Assembly (NCBI RefSeq): GCF_024972755.1
Contig: NZ_CP087724.1
Coordinates: 620,001-684,000 of the forward strand
Reading direction: 5' to 3'
Length of the DNA: 64,000 bases
DNA from: Halanaeroarchaeum sp. HSR-CO
GTDB taxonomy: Archaea > Halobacteriota > Halobacteria > Halobacteriales > Halobacteriaceae
In this document: positions 50,789-59,918 of the stretch, one piece after another
How the letters are laid out: every line of letters begins with the position of its first letter
How positions within the stretch are numbered: position 1 is the stretch's first letter
Notes under the pieces: generated by a model
What the model was told of the DNA's origin: nothing
Seen by the model: only the letters and a program-made list of their open reading frames with translations
Database searches by the model: none
Program-made: the position numbers and the translations under genes

Positions 50789-53770
50789 TCAGGGGAGCGC
50801 GGCCGCCAGTTCCTCGACGGGATGCGGTGGCGACTCCTCGACGACGTCGCTATCCCCGAACTGGGTTCGACACGAGGCACCCGGCGTCGTCACGCGCTCG
50901 CCCTGGCTTTCCTCGACCTGCTGGAAGACGATGTCACCGACGGTAGTGCTCAACTCGTAGTGGTCTGCCTCGTAGCCGAACGTACCCGCCATCCCGCAGC
51001 AACTCGAGTCGAGTTCGTCGACCGCATAGCCCACTCGCTCCAGCACGCGGGCCGCGTGGTGGTCGGTGCCGACGCTCTTCTGGTGGCAGTGGCCGTGGTA
51101 GGTGAGCGAGATGTCCGGGGCGTCCCACTCGATGGCATCGTCGAGGTCGAACGCGTCGACGTACTCCATGATCCCGTAAGTGTTCGTCCGCAGTGCGGAG
51201 ACGTCGTCGTGGTCGGGGAGCAGGTCGGCGTACTCGTCTTGCACCATGACCGCATCGGAAGGCTCGACGTAGACCACGTCCCATCCCGCCGCCACCTTCG
51301 GCGTCAGCGTCTCGACGGTGTCGCGGGCCTGCTCGCTCGCCCGGTCGAGGAGGCCGTTCGAGTACGCCGCCCGGCCGGTGTCCCCTGCGTTCGGGGCGAG
51401 TTCGACCTGACAACCGGCCGCCTCGAGGACCTCGATTGCTGCCTTTCCTGGCCCCGGGTCCACGTAGTTCGTCGTCGGGTCTGGAACGAGGCACACCTGC
51501 CGCTCGGCATCGGCATCCGTGGGCGGTGCGGACCGCCCCTCGTCCCAGCGCTCCAGGGTGTCCCTCGTGAACTCCGGGAGGGACCGTTCCGCCGCGATAC
51601 CGAGGGTCGACTCGAGAACGCTTCTGGCTCCCGGTATCTCCGTCACCCAGTTGCTGACCGGGGCGGTCAGCGATCCGATCCGGGAGACGGTCTCGATGTT
51701 GCCGAAGAGTCGCTCGCGAACCGTGATGCCGTTTCGCTCGTGGTATTCGTGTTTCACCTCCACCTTCAGTTTCGCCAGGTCGACGCCGGTCGGGCAATCC
51801 GACGTGCAGCCCTTACAGCCCAGACACACGTCGAGGACTTCCGACGAGAATTGCTCCGTGTACAGTTCGTCGGCTGGCAACTCGCCACTGATTGCGGCCC
51901 GGAGCAGGTTCGCGCGCCCCCGCGTCGACTGTATCTCTTCCTCGGTCGCCCGGTAGGTGGGACACATCACGTCCTGGTTCGTCTGTCGGCAGGTCCCACA
52001 GCCGTTGCAGAGTTCGACCAAGTGGTCGAAGCCCCCCTCAGCTTCGAAGGACTGGACGGTCGCTGGTTCGATGGACTCGTATGCCGGGCCGTATCGGAGG
52101 TCCTCGCGCATGTCCGCCGGGTCGTCGTCCCTGAACACGACGACCCCCGGGTTCATGCGCCAGTCGGGGTCGGCGGCCGACTTGATGGCCTTGAACCCTT
52201 CCCAGAGCGCCGGGCCGTACATCTTCGGGTTGAACTCCGTCCGAGCGAGCCCATCGCCGTGTTCGCCGGAGAACGACCCGTGATGCTCCCGGACCAGGTC
52301 GGTGACGTCCTGGCTGATGGCGCGCATCGTCTCCACGCCCGCTTCCGCCTTGAGGTTCAGTATCGGGCGGATGTGGAGGGTTCCGGCGCCAGCGTGGGCG
52401 AAGTAGGCCGCGCTCGTCCCGTGCTCTGCGAGGACGTCCTGGAACTCGGCGACGTACGTCGCCAGCTCTGCCGGCGGGACGGTGGCGTCCTCGATGAAGG
52501 GGTACGGCTTCGGATCGCCCGGGAGGCTCATCAACAGGGGGATGGCTGCCTTCCTGAGCTTCCAGAGCGCAGCCTGTTCTGCGGGTTCGAGGGCCACGAT
52601 GCGATCGAAGGCCGCTCCCCGCTCGAGCAGTCTATCGTCGACCCGTTCGATGGCCGCCTCGAAGTCCGAGACCAGTTCGTCGTCGAATTCGACCATGAGG
52701 GCAGCGGTGGTGCCGTCCGGGATCGGTTCCACGTATCGATCGAACTCGTTCGAATCGGCGGCCATGTCGAACAACGTCTCGTCCATCAGTTCGACCGCGC
52801 TCACGTCGTACTCCAGGGCGACCGGGACCGCCCGCATCGCGGCGAGCAGGTCGTCGAAGGCGTAGAGGGCGAGGGCGGTCCGCTCGGGTCTCGAAACCAG
52901 GTCGAGCGTCGCGGCGACGACCGTCCCGAGACTCCCCTCGGCCCCCACGAAGAGGGTCGCGAGGTTGATACAGCGCTCGTCGTCCTCGTTGGTGTAGACG
53001 ACCGCGTCGAGGTTGTACCCCGAGACGACGCGTTTGAGGTCCGGATACCGGTCTTCGATTGCCGCTTCGTTCGACTCGACCACCTCCCGAACCGTTCGGT
53101 AGAGGGCCGCCTCGAGCGAGTCGCCAGTCGAGAGGTGGGTCCATTCGTCGCTGTCCAGGACGACTTCGCGCGCCTCGATGGTCGACCCGTCCACGAGAAT
53201 CGCCCGGACCGATTCCACGTAGTCTTGAGTGATCCCGTACCGGACCGAGTGGGCGCCCGTGGAGTTGTTACCGATGATGCCACCGATCGTGGCCCGGTTC
53301 TCGGAGGCTGGATCAGGTGCGTACTTCAGTCCCTCCTGCTCGAGGCGCCCGTTGAGGTCGGCCAGGACGACGCCCGGTTCGACGGTGACGCGCTGTTCCT
53401 CGGCATCGACGGCCAGTATCGAATCCATATGCCGGCTCAGATCGAGCACTATCGCGCCTTTTCCGACCGTCTGTCCCGCCAGCGACGACCCCGCACCCCT
53501 CGGGACGATGGGCACGTCGTGTCTGGCGGCGATCCGATGGACCGCACGGACGTCGGCTTCGTCCCGTGGATAGACCACCCCTGCCGGCCGTGACTGGTAG
53601 ATACTTCCGTCGGTCGCGTACAGGATCTGTGTGTACTCGTCGAAGCGGACGGCGCCGCTGACCCCATCCTCGAGTGCAGCAGCGAGTCCGGGATAGCTCT
53701 CTGTCTCGTTCCCACCCGCGGCGTGGCTCTCGTGACCGTCGGCAGTCGTGCCAGTCCTTCCCGTGGCCAT
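50789..53770 (-). CDS. Fused FAD-linked / Fe-S dehydrogenase, D-lactate or glycolate type (GlcD-GlcF fusion)
   Basis: 993 residues. An N-terminal FAD_binding_4 domain (ADVRAVHRIAARHDVPIVPRGAGSSLAGQ, IGGIIGNNSTGAHS) and FAD-oxidase C-terminal domain (MRAISQDVTDLVREHHGSF, GEHGDGLAR) make the 2-hydroxy-acid oxidase part. Two [4Fe-4S] motifs follow: CNGCGTCRQTNQDVMCPTYR and CLGCKGCTSDCPTG. The C-terminal third ends with HCHQKSVGTDHH and SSCCGMAG, a CCG-type redox module. It oxidises lactate or glycolate and passes electrons on to a quinone, most likely. It is paralogous to the next gene at 53887 and ends 6 bases from the convergent permease. Confidence 0.9.
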   Translation of the reverse strand: MATGRTGTTADGHESHAAGGNETESYPGLAAALEDGVSGAVRFDEYTQILYATDGSIYQSRPAGVVYPRDEADVRAVHRIAARHDVPIVPRGAGSSLAGQTVGKGAIVLDLSRHMDSILAVDAEEQRVTVEPGVVLADLNGRLEQEGLKYAPDPASENRATIGGIIGNNSTGAHSVRYGITQDYVESVRAILVDGSTIEAREVVLDSDEWTHLSTGDSLEAALYRTVREVVESNEAAIEDRYPDLKRVVSGYNLDAVVYTNEDDERCINLATLFVGAEGSLGTVVAATLDLVSRPERTALALYAFDDLLAAMRAVPVALEYDVSAVELMDETLFDMAADSNEFDRYVEPIPDGTTAALMVEFDDELVSDFEAAIERVDDRLLERGAAFDRIVALEPAEQAALWKLRKAAIPLLMSLPGDPKPYPFIEDATVPPAELATYVAEFQDVLAEHGTSAAYFAHAGAGTLHIRPILNLKAEAGVETMRAISQDVTDLVREHHGSFSGEHGDGLARTEFNPKMYGPALWEGFKAIKSAADPDWRMNPGVVVFRDDDPADMREDLRYGPAYESIEPATVQSFEAEGGFDHLVELCNGCGTCRQTNQDVMCPTYRATEEEIQSTRGRANLLRAAISGELPADELYTEQFSSEVLDVCLGCKGCTSDCPTGVDLAKLKVEVKHEYHERNGITVRERLFGNIETVSRIGSLTAPVSNWVTEIPGARSVLESTLGIAAERSLPEFTRDTLERWDEGRSAPPTDADAERQVCLVPDPTTNYVDPGPGKAAIEVLEAAGCQVELAPNAGDTGRAAYSNGLLDRASEQARDTVETLTPKVAAGWDVVYVEPSDAVMVQDEYADLLPDHDDVSALRTNTYGIMEYVDAFDLDDAIEWDAPDISLTYHGHCHQKSVGTDHHAARVLERVGYAVDELDSSCCGMAGTFGYEADHYELSTTVGDIVFQQVEESQGERVTTPGASCRTQFGDSDVVEESPPHPVEELAAALP

Positions 53771-53886
53771 GGTTCACAGTCACGGCCCGGGTGTATTTGT
53801 GCGTTTGTGTGACACGTGACTGCCACGGCGGCGTCGCTGTCCGAGACCGGTAGAACGCGGGAAAAAATGGCGGCGATTCGGCTCGT

Positions 53887-56800
53887 TCAGGGAAGCGCGG
53901 CTTCGAGTTCCTCGGCGGGGTGTGGTGGCTGCCCGTCCGCCACGTCACTGTCCTCGAACTGGGTGCGACAGGAGGCGCCGGGAGCGCACACTTCGTCGCC
54001 GTCGCTTTCCTCGACGAGATCGAAGACCTCCTGGCCGACGGCCTTGCTCATGGAGTGGTGTTCGGCCTCGTAGCCGAAGGATCCGGCCATCCCACAGCAC
54101 CCGGAGTCGAGTTCGTCGACCTCGTAGCCGACTCGTTCCATGACCTCCGCGGCGTGGTGGTCCTTGTTCGTGCCCTTCTGGTGGCAGTGGCCGTGATAGG
54201 TCAGGGTCTTCTCGGGTGCGTCCCAGTCGACGTTCTCGTCGAGATCGAAGACGTTCACGTACTCCGTGACACCGTAGGCGTTCTCGGCGAGCTCGTGGAC
54301 GTCCGACCCCTCGAGGAGGTCCAGGTAGTCCGACTGGGCCATGACCGCGTCTGACGGCTCGACGAACACGACGTCCCAGCCCCTGCGCACTCGTGGGGTG
54401 AGGGTGTGGACGTTCTCTCGTGCGGTCTCGCGGGCGGCGTCGATGAAGGACTTCGAATAGGCCGGCCGGCCGCTGTCGGTCTTCTCGGACAGTTCCACGT
54501 GCACGCCCGCCGCCTCGAGCACGCGGATGGTCGCCTTGCCCACGTCGACGCGGCTGTAGTTCGTGTAGGTGTCGGCGAAGACGATGGCCTTCCGCTCGGC
54601 AGCCGACTCGGGGACCTGCGCGCCGCCGCGGCTCTCCCACCACCCTTCGAGGGTATTCCGGGTGAACTTCGGCAGCGACCGCTCCTCGGCGATGCCGATG
54701 GTCTTCTCGAGGAGGGTCCGGGAACCGGGGATCTTCGTCGCGTTGTTGGCCAGTGGCGCGAACGTCGAGGCCAGACTGGCGAGCGAATCGACGTTCTTGA
54801 AGAGCTTATCGCGCAGGCTCGAGCCGTGGCGGTTGTGGTACTCGTTGACCACCTCGGCTTTGAGTTTGGCCATGTCGACCCCGCTCGGGCAGTCGACCTT
54901 GCAGCCCTTACAGGAGATACACAGGTCAAGTACCTCGGAGACGAACTCTTCGGAGACGATCTCGTCGGGGAGTTCGCCGTTCATCGCCGACCGGAGCATG
55001 TTCGCCCGGCCGCGGGTGCTCGTGATCTCCTCATCTGCAGCCCGATAGGTCGGACACATCACGCCGCCGGTCGTGTCGGTGTATCCGGTACAGCCGGCAC
55101 AGCCGTGACAGAGCTCCGTCATGCCCTGGAACCCGTTCTCGTTGTTCCAGTTGAGTTCCGGCTCGAAGGGGACCTCGAAGTCGTAGTCCGGATCGTACCG
55201 GAGGTCCTGGGTCATATCCGAGATGCCGGCTTCGTCGCCGCTGACCTGGCCGGGGTTGAGGATCCAGTTCGGGTCGAAGGTCTCCTTGAGATCGCGGAAG
55301 GTCTCCCAGAGGTGCTCCCCGTAGAACTTGCGGTTCCACTGGGTGCGCGCGCGGCCGTCGCCGTGTTCCCCGGAGACAGACCCGTCGTATTTCATCACGA
55401 GATCGGTGACGTCGTCGGCGATCTCGAGCATCGTGTCGACGCCCTCCTGGGTCTTGAGGTTCAACAGCGGCCGGATGTGGAGGACCCCTGGGCCGGCATG
55501 GGCGTAGTACGAGGCGAAGGTGTCGAGTTCGTCCAGCATCTCCTGGAACTCCGCGACGTACTCGGCGAGGTTCTCCGCGGGGATGGCGGTGTCCTCGATG
55601 TACGGCCAGTGTTTGTCGTCGCCGGTGTTCGACAGCAGGATCGGCAGGCCGGCCTTGCGCATCTTCCAGAAGTCCGCCTTGCGATCCTCGTCGTAGGCTT
55701 CCATGACGTCGACGGCGTTCCGGTCGGCGTCCGTGATGCTCGCAGCCCCGTCGCTGGGTTCGACGGTTGACTCCGCGTCAGGGACCCGATCGGCGATAAG
55801 ATCGGCGACCTTCTGTTGGCCCTCGGCTTCGGATTCGGCGTAGAACTCCACCAGCAACGTCGAATCGGTCCCGTCGGGCAGCATCGCGACGACGTCCGAG
55901 AACTCTGGTGTCTCTCGGGCCATCTCGAGGAAGACGTCGTCCATGACCTCGACGGCCGAGGGGTCGTGTTCCAGGATGGGGGCGACGTCGCGCATCGCGT
56001 CGAGCACGTCGTCGTAGGTGAGCATCGCGACCGCAGTGGTCTCCGGGATCGGTTCCAGGGAGACCGTCGCCTCGGTGATGACCGCCAGCGTCCCCTCGCT
56101 GCCGGCGAGCAGTCGGCCCATGTTGATTTCGCCGCGTTCCTCCGCGTCCTCGACGATGACGTCCAGGTTGTACCCGGAGACGTTCCGCTTGAGATCGGGA
56201 TAGCGCTCGTGAACCTCCTCGGCGTCCTCCTCGATGATCGTCTCGACGGCGTCGTAGATCTGCGCCTCGAGGTCACCGTCGGGATCGGCGGCCGCCGAGA
56301 GCTCGTCGAGGTCCATCCAGCCGAATTCGGTGACGGTCCCGTCGGCCAGGACCGCCGTTATCGATTCGACATACCCGTCGGCCTTGTCGTATTTCAACGA
56401 GTGCGCGCCGGTCGAGTTGTTGCCGATACAGCCACCGAGGACGGATTTATCGCCCCAGGCGGGGTCGGGAGCGTACTTGAGCCCTTCCGATTCGAGTTCG
56501 GCGTTGAGTCCGGCGATGGTGATTCCGGGCTGGGCCGACGCCGTTTTCGCTTCGGGGTCGAAGTCGACGAAGCCGTCCATGAATCGCTTGAAATCGAGAA
56601 CGACGGCCTCGTTGACGGTCTGACCCGCTAGGCTCGTCCCGCCGCCCCGCGGCAGGACGGGGATGTCGCGTTCGTTGCAGTACGAGACGATCGCCGCCAC
56701 GTCCGCCGTCGTCTTGGGTCGGGCGACGCCGATCGGCTTCTTCTCGTAGATGCTCGCGTCCGTCGCGAATAGCTGTCGTGAGTACTCGTCGAACTGCACG

Positions 56801-56925
56801 TCCCCGTCGATCCGCTCGTCGATGGCGGCCGCGAGGTCGGGATCGGCCGTCTCTCCGCCTACGTGATCGTAATCGGCTCGCGTGTCGAGGTGCGGCTCGG
56901 GCACGTCGCCGAACTGAGATGCCAT
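53887..56925 (-). CDS. Second fused FAD-linked / Fe-S dehydrogenase (paralogue)
   Basis: 1012 residues from the ATG at 56925 (frame open to 56985). It has the same domain order as the paralogue at 50789: FAD_binding_4 (VLPRGGGTSLAGQTV, GGCIGNNSTGAHS), FAD-oxidase C (VSGEHGDGRAR), Fe-S motifs CHGCAGCTGYTDTTGG..CPTYR and CISCKGCKVDCPSG, and a CCG module (HCHQKGTNKDHH, SGCCGMAG). The start codon lies inside a perfect dyad ATACTCC-N3-GGAGTAT, so the gene is probably tightly regulated. Directly upstream on the same strand is lactate permease LctP, which suggests D- or L-lactate as substrate. About 116 bases separate it from the paralogue. Confidence 0.9.
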   Translation of the reverse strand: MASQFGDVPEPHLDTRADYDHVGGETADPDLAAAIDERIDGDVQFDEYSRQLFATDASIYEKKPIGVARPKTTADVAAIVSYCNERDIPVLPRGGGTSLAGQTVNEAVVLDFKRFMDGFVDFDPEAKTASAQPGITIAGLNAELESEGLKYAPDPAWGDKSVLGGCIGNNSTGAHSLKYDKADGYVESITAVLADGTVTEFGWMDLDELSAAADPDGDLEAQIYDAVETIIEEDAEEVHERYPDLKRNVSGYNLDVIVEDAEERGEINMGRLLAGSEGTLAVITEATVSLEPIPETTAVAMLTYDDVLDAMRDVAPILEHDPSAVEVMDDVFLEMARETPEFSDVVAMLPDGTDSTLLVEFYAESEAEGQQKVADLIADRVPDAESTVEPSDGAASITDADRNAVDVMEAYDEDRKADFWKMRKAGLPILLSNTGDDKHWPYIEDTAIPAENLAEYVAEFQEMLDELDTFASYYAHAGPGVLHIRPLLNLKTQEGVDTMLEIADDVTDLVMKYDGSVSGEHGDGRARTQWNRKFYGEHLWETFRDLKETFDPNWILNPGQVSGDEAGISDMTQDLRYDPDYDFEVPFEPELNWNNENGFQGMTELCHGCAGCTGYTDTTGGVMCPTYRAADEEITSTRGRANMLRSAMNGELPDEIVSEEFVSEVLDLCISCKGCKVDCPSGVDMAKLKAEVVNEYHNRHGSSLRDKLFKNVDSLASLASTFAPLANNATKIPGSRTLLEKTIGIAEERSLPKFTRNTLEGWWESRGGAQVPESAAERKAIVFADTYTNYSRVDVGKATIRVLEAAGVHVELSEKTDSGRPAYSKSFIDAARETARENVHTLTPRVRRGWDVVFVEPSDAVMAQSDYLDLLEGSDVHELAENAYGVTEYVNVFDLDENVDWDAPEKTLTYHGHCHQKGTNKDHHAAEVMERVGYEVDELDSGCCGMAGSFGYEAEHHSMSKAVGQEVFDLVEESDGDEVCAPGASCRTQFEDSDVADGQPPHPAEELEAALP

Positions 56926-56956
56926 ACTCCTGTGGAGTATCGCCACCACCATAAAA
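56924..56956 (-). promoter_or_regulatory. Promoter/operator of the second dehydrogenase gene: ATACTCC-N3-GGAGTAT dyad
   Basis: Minus strand: TATA-like TTTTAT (56951-56956), then the perfect 7+7 dyad (56924-56940) that runs into the ATG at 56925. A further half-site ACTCC-like sequence overlaps the TATA. A bound repressor would cover the start of transcription and translation. Confidence 0.6.
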
Positions 56957-57052
56957 CTCCTGAAAAACCGTAGTAGAGCACTCAAAAACAGTGAAAACGG
57001 CGTATCCGGTAGTCGGGTGCGAACGCCGAAACGGGGAGGTGTGGTGCCCGAT

Positions 57053-58768
57053 CTAGAACGGCGCGTTGGGCAACACGTAGACGAAAATCATTCCGAGGAA
57101 GCCGGCCCACAGCGCGAAGATGGTGGTCGGAACGATCGTCTTGCGGAGCATGTCACCTTCGCGGCCGGCGATGCCGGCGACCCCACCGATCGCGGCGAGG
57201 TTGAGCACGGAGATCATGTTCCCGAGGCCGCCACCGGTGTTCTGCAGGGCGACCATGATCGTCTGGGAGAGACCGACGTCACCCGCAGCGTTGAACTGCA
57301 GTACGCTGAACAGGATGTTCGACGAGGTGTTCGACCCGGTCATGAACGACCCGAGGGCACCGATCCACGGGGCGACCATCGGAAGCAGGCCACCGGCGAT
57401 GGCGGCGAGGGCCTGTGAGAGGGCGTCCATCATTCCGATGAGGTCGGCCGTGTTGACCTGCGACTGGATCATGACCTGGGTCATCGAAACGGCCACGATG
57501 AGGGTCAGTGCCGCAGGGATGGTCTGTTCGACGGAATCCTTCCAGGCGGTGACCATGCCGTCGGTGTCCATGCCGTGGAGGAATCCGGTCAGGATGGCGA
57601 TGGGCAGGAAGGGGAAGGTGCCTGGCAGGTAGAGGTAGCGGATCGACCAGCCGAGGTCCTCGTAACCGAGGACGTTGAAGCCGAACGAGTACGAACTGAC
57701 GATGCTGACGATCTGCTGACCGTCGATGATCAGCGTCGGCCAGCGAGTGACCAACAGCAAGAGCCCGACGAGCAGGTACGGCGTCCACGCCATCAGCACG
57801 GACATCTCCTTGCTCGGCTTGTCGCCCGCGATCTCGTCGAGATCCAGTCCGCCACGCCAGGTATCGTTCCACTTCGAGCTGTCGGGGAAGTCCCAGGTCC
57901 CGGAGGGAATCAAAATGTCCTGATTCGCCATGACCATCCCGACGCCGAGGACGACGAACCCGGCCGCGATGTCGGGCAGGGCCGGCCCGAGGAACCAGGC
58001 GACGCCCCACTGAACGACGCCGGCGACGATACCGAGAGTGAAGGCGAAGGGGGCGATGGGGAGCGAGGTACGGAGGGCCGCTCCGATCGACCGCTCGTCT
58101 TCGCTACCGAACCAGTAGACGAGCAGGACGACGCCGAGGAAGCCCCAGAAAACGAACGTGAGTCCGGTAATGAGCCCGGTCCAGGCGCCCGAAAGCACCT
58201 CGAAGGCGGAAACCGTCATCTCACCAGGCAGCATGCCGTCGGTCACGACGGCACCGATACCGCCGATGACCGGCGTTCCGGCCGCCCCGAACGGCGGGTT
58301 CGGCGCGTTGAAGAAGAGTCCGAAAACCGCCGCACCCAGCGGCGGGAAACCGAGGCCGATGAACAGCGGTGCGGCGAGCGCACCTGGGGTGCCGAAGCCG
58401 GCCGCCCCCTCGATGATGGTCTCGAACCCGAGACCGATGAGGAGCAACTGCACGCGCCGGTCGCCCTCTATCTGGGTGAAGTGCCACCTGATCGTGGAAA
58501 TGGCGCCACTTCCGTCGAGGTAGTTCATCAGGAGAATGGCGCCGAAGACGATGAGCGTGATGTTGATCGCCTGGAGCCCACCGAAGATGGCCGAAGCAGC
58601 CCACCATGTCGGCTCCATCTGCCAGATCCCGAAGCCGAGGACGGTTGCCAGTACCCAACCGACCCCCATCGCCCTGACGGCAGACCAGCGAAGCCCGACC
58701 ATCAGTGCGAACGCGGCAGCGATCGGGATCGCCCCCGCGATCGCGAGCGACGCGACACTATACGCCAT
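57053..58768 (-). CDS. lctP: Lactate permease LctP family
   Basis: 571 residues with about twelve or thirteen membrane helices. It has the LctP family features: GFETIIEGAAGFGTPGALAAPLFIGLGFPPLGAAV near 110-145, NAPNPPFGAAGTPVIGG, and a C-terminal GSFMTGSNTSSNILFSVLQ. It imports lactate with protons. It lies upstream of the dehydrogenase gene, with 127 bases between them, and opposite the regulator gene across a 482-base promoter region. Start ATG at 58768; the leader may be long because the best TATA (TTTATG, about 58915) is about 150 bases away. Confidence 0.94.
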   Translation of the reverse strand: MAYSVASLAIAGAIPIAAAFALMVGLRWSAVRAMGVGWVLATVLGFGIWQMEPTWWAASAIFGGLQAINITLIVFGAILLMNYLDGSGAISTIRWHFTQIEGDRRVQLLLIGLGFETIIEGAAGFGTPGALAAPLFIGLGFPPLGAAVFGLFFNAPNPPFGAAGTPVIGGIGAVVTDGMLPGEMTVSAFEVLSGAWTGLITGLTFVFWGFLGVVLLVYWFGSEDERSIGAALRTSLPIAPFAFTLGIVAGVVQWGVAWFLGPALPDIAAGFVVLGVGMVMANQDILIPSGTWDFPDSSKWNDTWRGGLDLDEIAGDKPSKEMSVLMAWTPYLLVGLLLLVTRWPTLIIDGQQIVSIVSSYSFGFNVLGYEDLGWSIRYLYLPGTFPFLPIAILTGFLHGMDTDGMVTAWKDSVEQTIPAALTLIVAVSMTQVMIQSQVNTADLIGMMDALSQALAAIAGGLLPMVAPWIGALGSFMTGSNTSSNILFSVLQFNAAGDVGLSQTIMVALQNTGGGLGNMISVLNLAAIGGVAGIAGREGDMLRKTIVPTTIFALWAGFLGMIFVYVLPNAPF

Positions 58769-59250
58769 CGTTGCCTGTCACCTCCGCTGGATTACTTGGA
58801 TTTGAACGCCGCTGCGCCTCAGACGGTCTCGAATATCGATCCGGTGTCGGACGGTAGTTCATACTGAAATCATGCCAGGCCCATTCTGGCATCCGGTTAA
58901 CGCCGGTCTACTCTCATAAAGGTTGCTAAAAAATCGTGGTAATCGCGAATTCTGCCGGTTCGTGTCGTCGCACTCACTGGTGGGGTGGTCGGGGAGCACA
59001 CATCCCTTGTCGGTAGGGCGCTTTTTTCTCGTCACGTAAATGTCGCCCGGATCATTCGTGTGTGAAGGCTATTTCTTGGGATAGAACGTCGATTACGGTC
59101 GTTGAGGAATTCTTCCGTAGACTGGTTCCGGACCACGCTACCGTGCCGTTTGGGGTCCTATACATTCGACTGAGGAGGCCTCTACACACGAATTGTACGG
59201 TCTGCTATACGAGTGTAAAGGCTTATACAGTCGAGTGAGAAGGGTATTCC
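58769..59250. promoter_or_regulatory. Divergent promoter region of lctP and the winged-helix regulator
   Basis: No gene lies here. For lctP (leftward) the minus strand shows a TATA-like CCTTTATGAG (about 58913-58922) and a perfect dyad ATGCCAG-N7-CTGGCAT (58872-58892) near the expected start of transcription. For the regulator (rightward) GCTTATACAG (59221-59230) is about 25 bases from the ATG. Imperfect direct repeats TATACA-TTCGACTGAG (59159-59174) and TATACA-GTCGAGTGAG (59224-59239), with a shorter TATACGAGTG between them (from 59206), flank that promoter. Confidence 0.6.
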
Positions 59251-59832
59251 ATGGCCTCCGGCGACCGCGAGCGCAACCAGCACGGGCAATTCGCCGATCG
59301 GATGCCTCCGGAGAGGGTCCTCTCGGTCTTCGAACAGCGAGATGATCGGGCGCGTCCCCTCACTGCGAACGACCTGATCGACGCACTGGACTGTTCCCGG
59401 CGGACGGCCCACGACAAACTCAACGAACTCGTCGAAGAGGGAATCCTCGAAACGCGAAAGATCGGGGCCCGCTGTCGAGTCTGGTGGATCCCGATCGGCG
59501 GGGGGTCGAGGGGGTCGGAGTCCACGAGTTCCGATCAGGAGGAGGTCCAGCGACCCCTCGCGGTGGAACAGCGGGTTCGCGACATGGAACTCCCGGGCAG
59601 CGGTCCTCGACTGCTGGACCGTCAGGCCGCCATCCTAGCTGCCTACGACTATCTCCGGGCTCACCCATCGGCGAAGAAATCCGACTTTCTCGAAGACGTC
59701 TATCCGGATCACCCGGCGGGCTTCTCGACCGCCGAGGGCTGGTGGAACGTCATCCAGCCGGCGCTCAAGGAACTACCCCAGGTCGATCCGCCGAAAGAAC
59801 GCGGCCACATCTGGCACTTCCTGGGCGGGTGA
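59251..59832 (+). CDS. Winged-helix DNA-binding protein, likely regulator of lactate genes
   Basis: 193 residues. The N-terminal winged helix (about 15-75) reads PERVLSVFEQRDDRARPLTANDLIDAL, DCSRRTAHDKLNELVEEG and ILETRKIGARCRVWWIPI. The C-terminal half (about 115-193) is a separate domain with LLDRQAAILAAYDYLRAHPSAKKSDFL and FSTAEGWWNVIQPALKEL, itself probably another winged helix. It is leaderless behind TTATAC. It sits between lctP and the Nramp/lut genes and probably controls one or more of them. Confidence 0.8.
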   Translation: MASGDRERNQHGQFADRMPPERVLSVFEQRDDRARPLTANDLIDALDCSRRTAHDKLNELVEEGILETRKIGARCRVWWIPIGGGSRGSESTSSDQEEVQRPLAVEQRVRDMELPGSGPRLLDRQAAILAAYDYLRAHPSAKKSDFLEDVYPDHPAGFSTAEGWWNVIQPALKELPQVDPPKERGHIWHFLGG

Positions 59833-59918
59833 GACGCCCGTTTTCATGGGGTGGCCACCGCTACCGGTCGAATTAAGAGCCGGGAGTGCAACCGGTCAAA
59901 CACTTCGAGGACGGCCGA

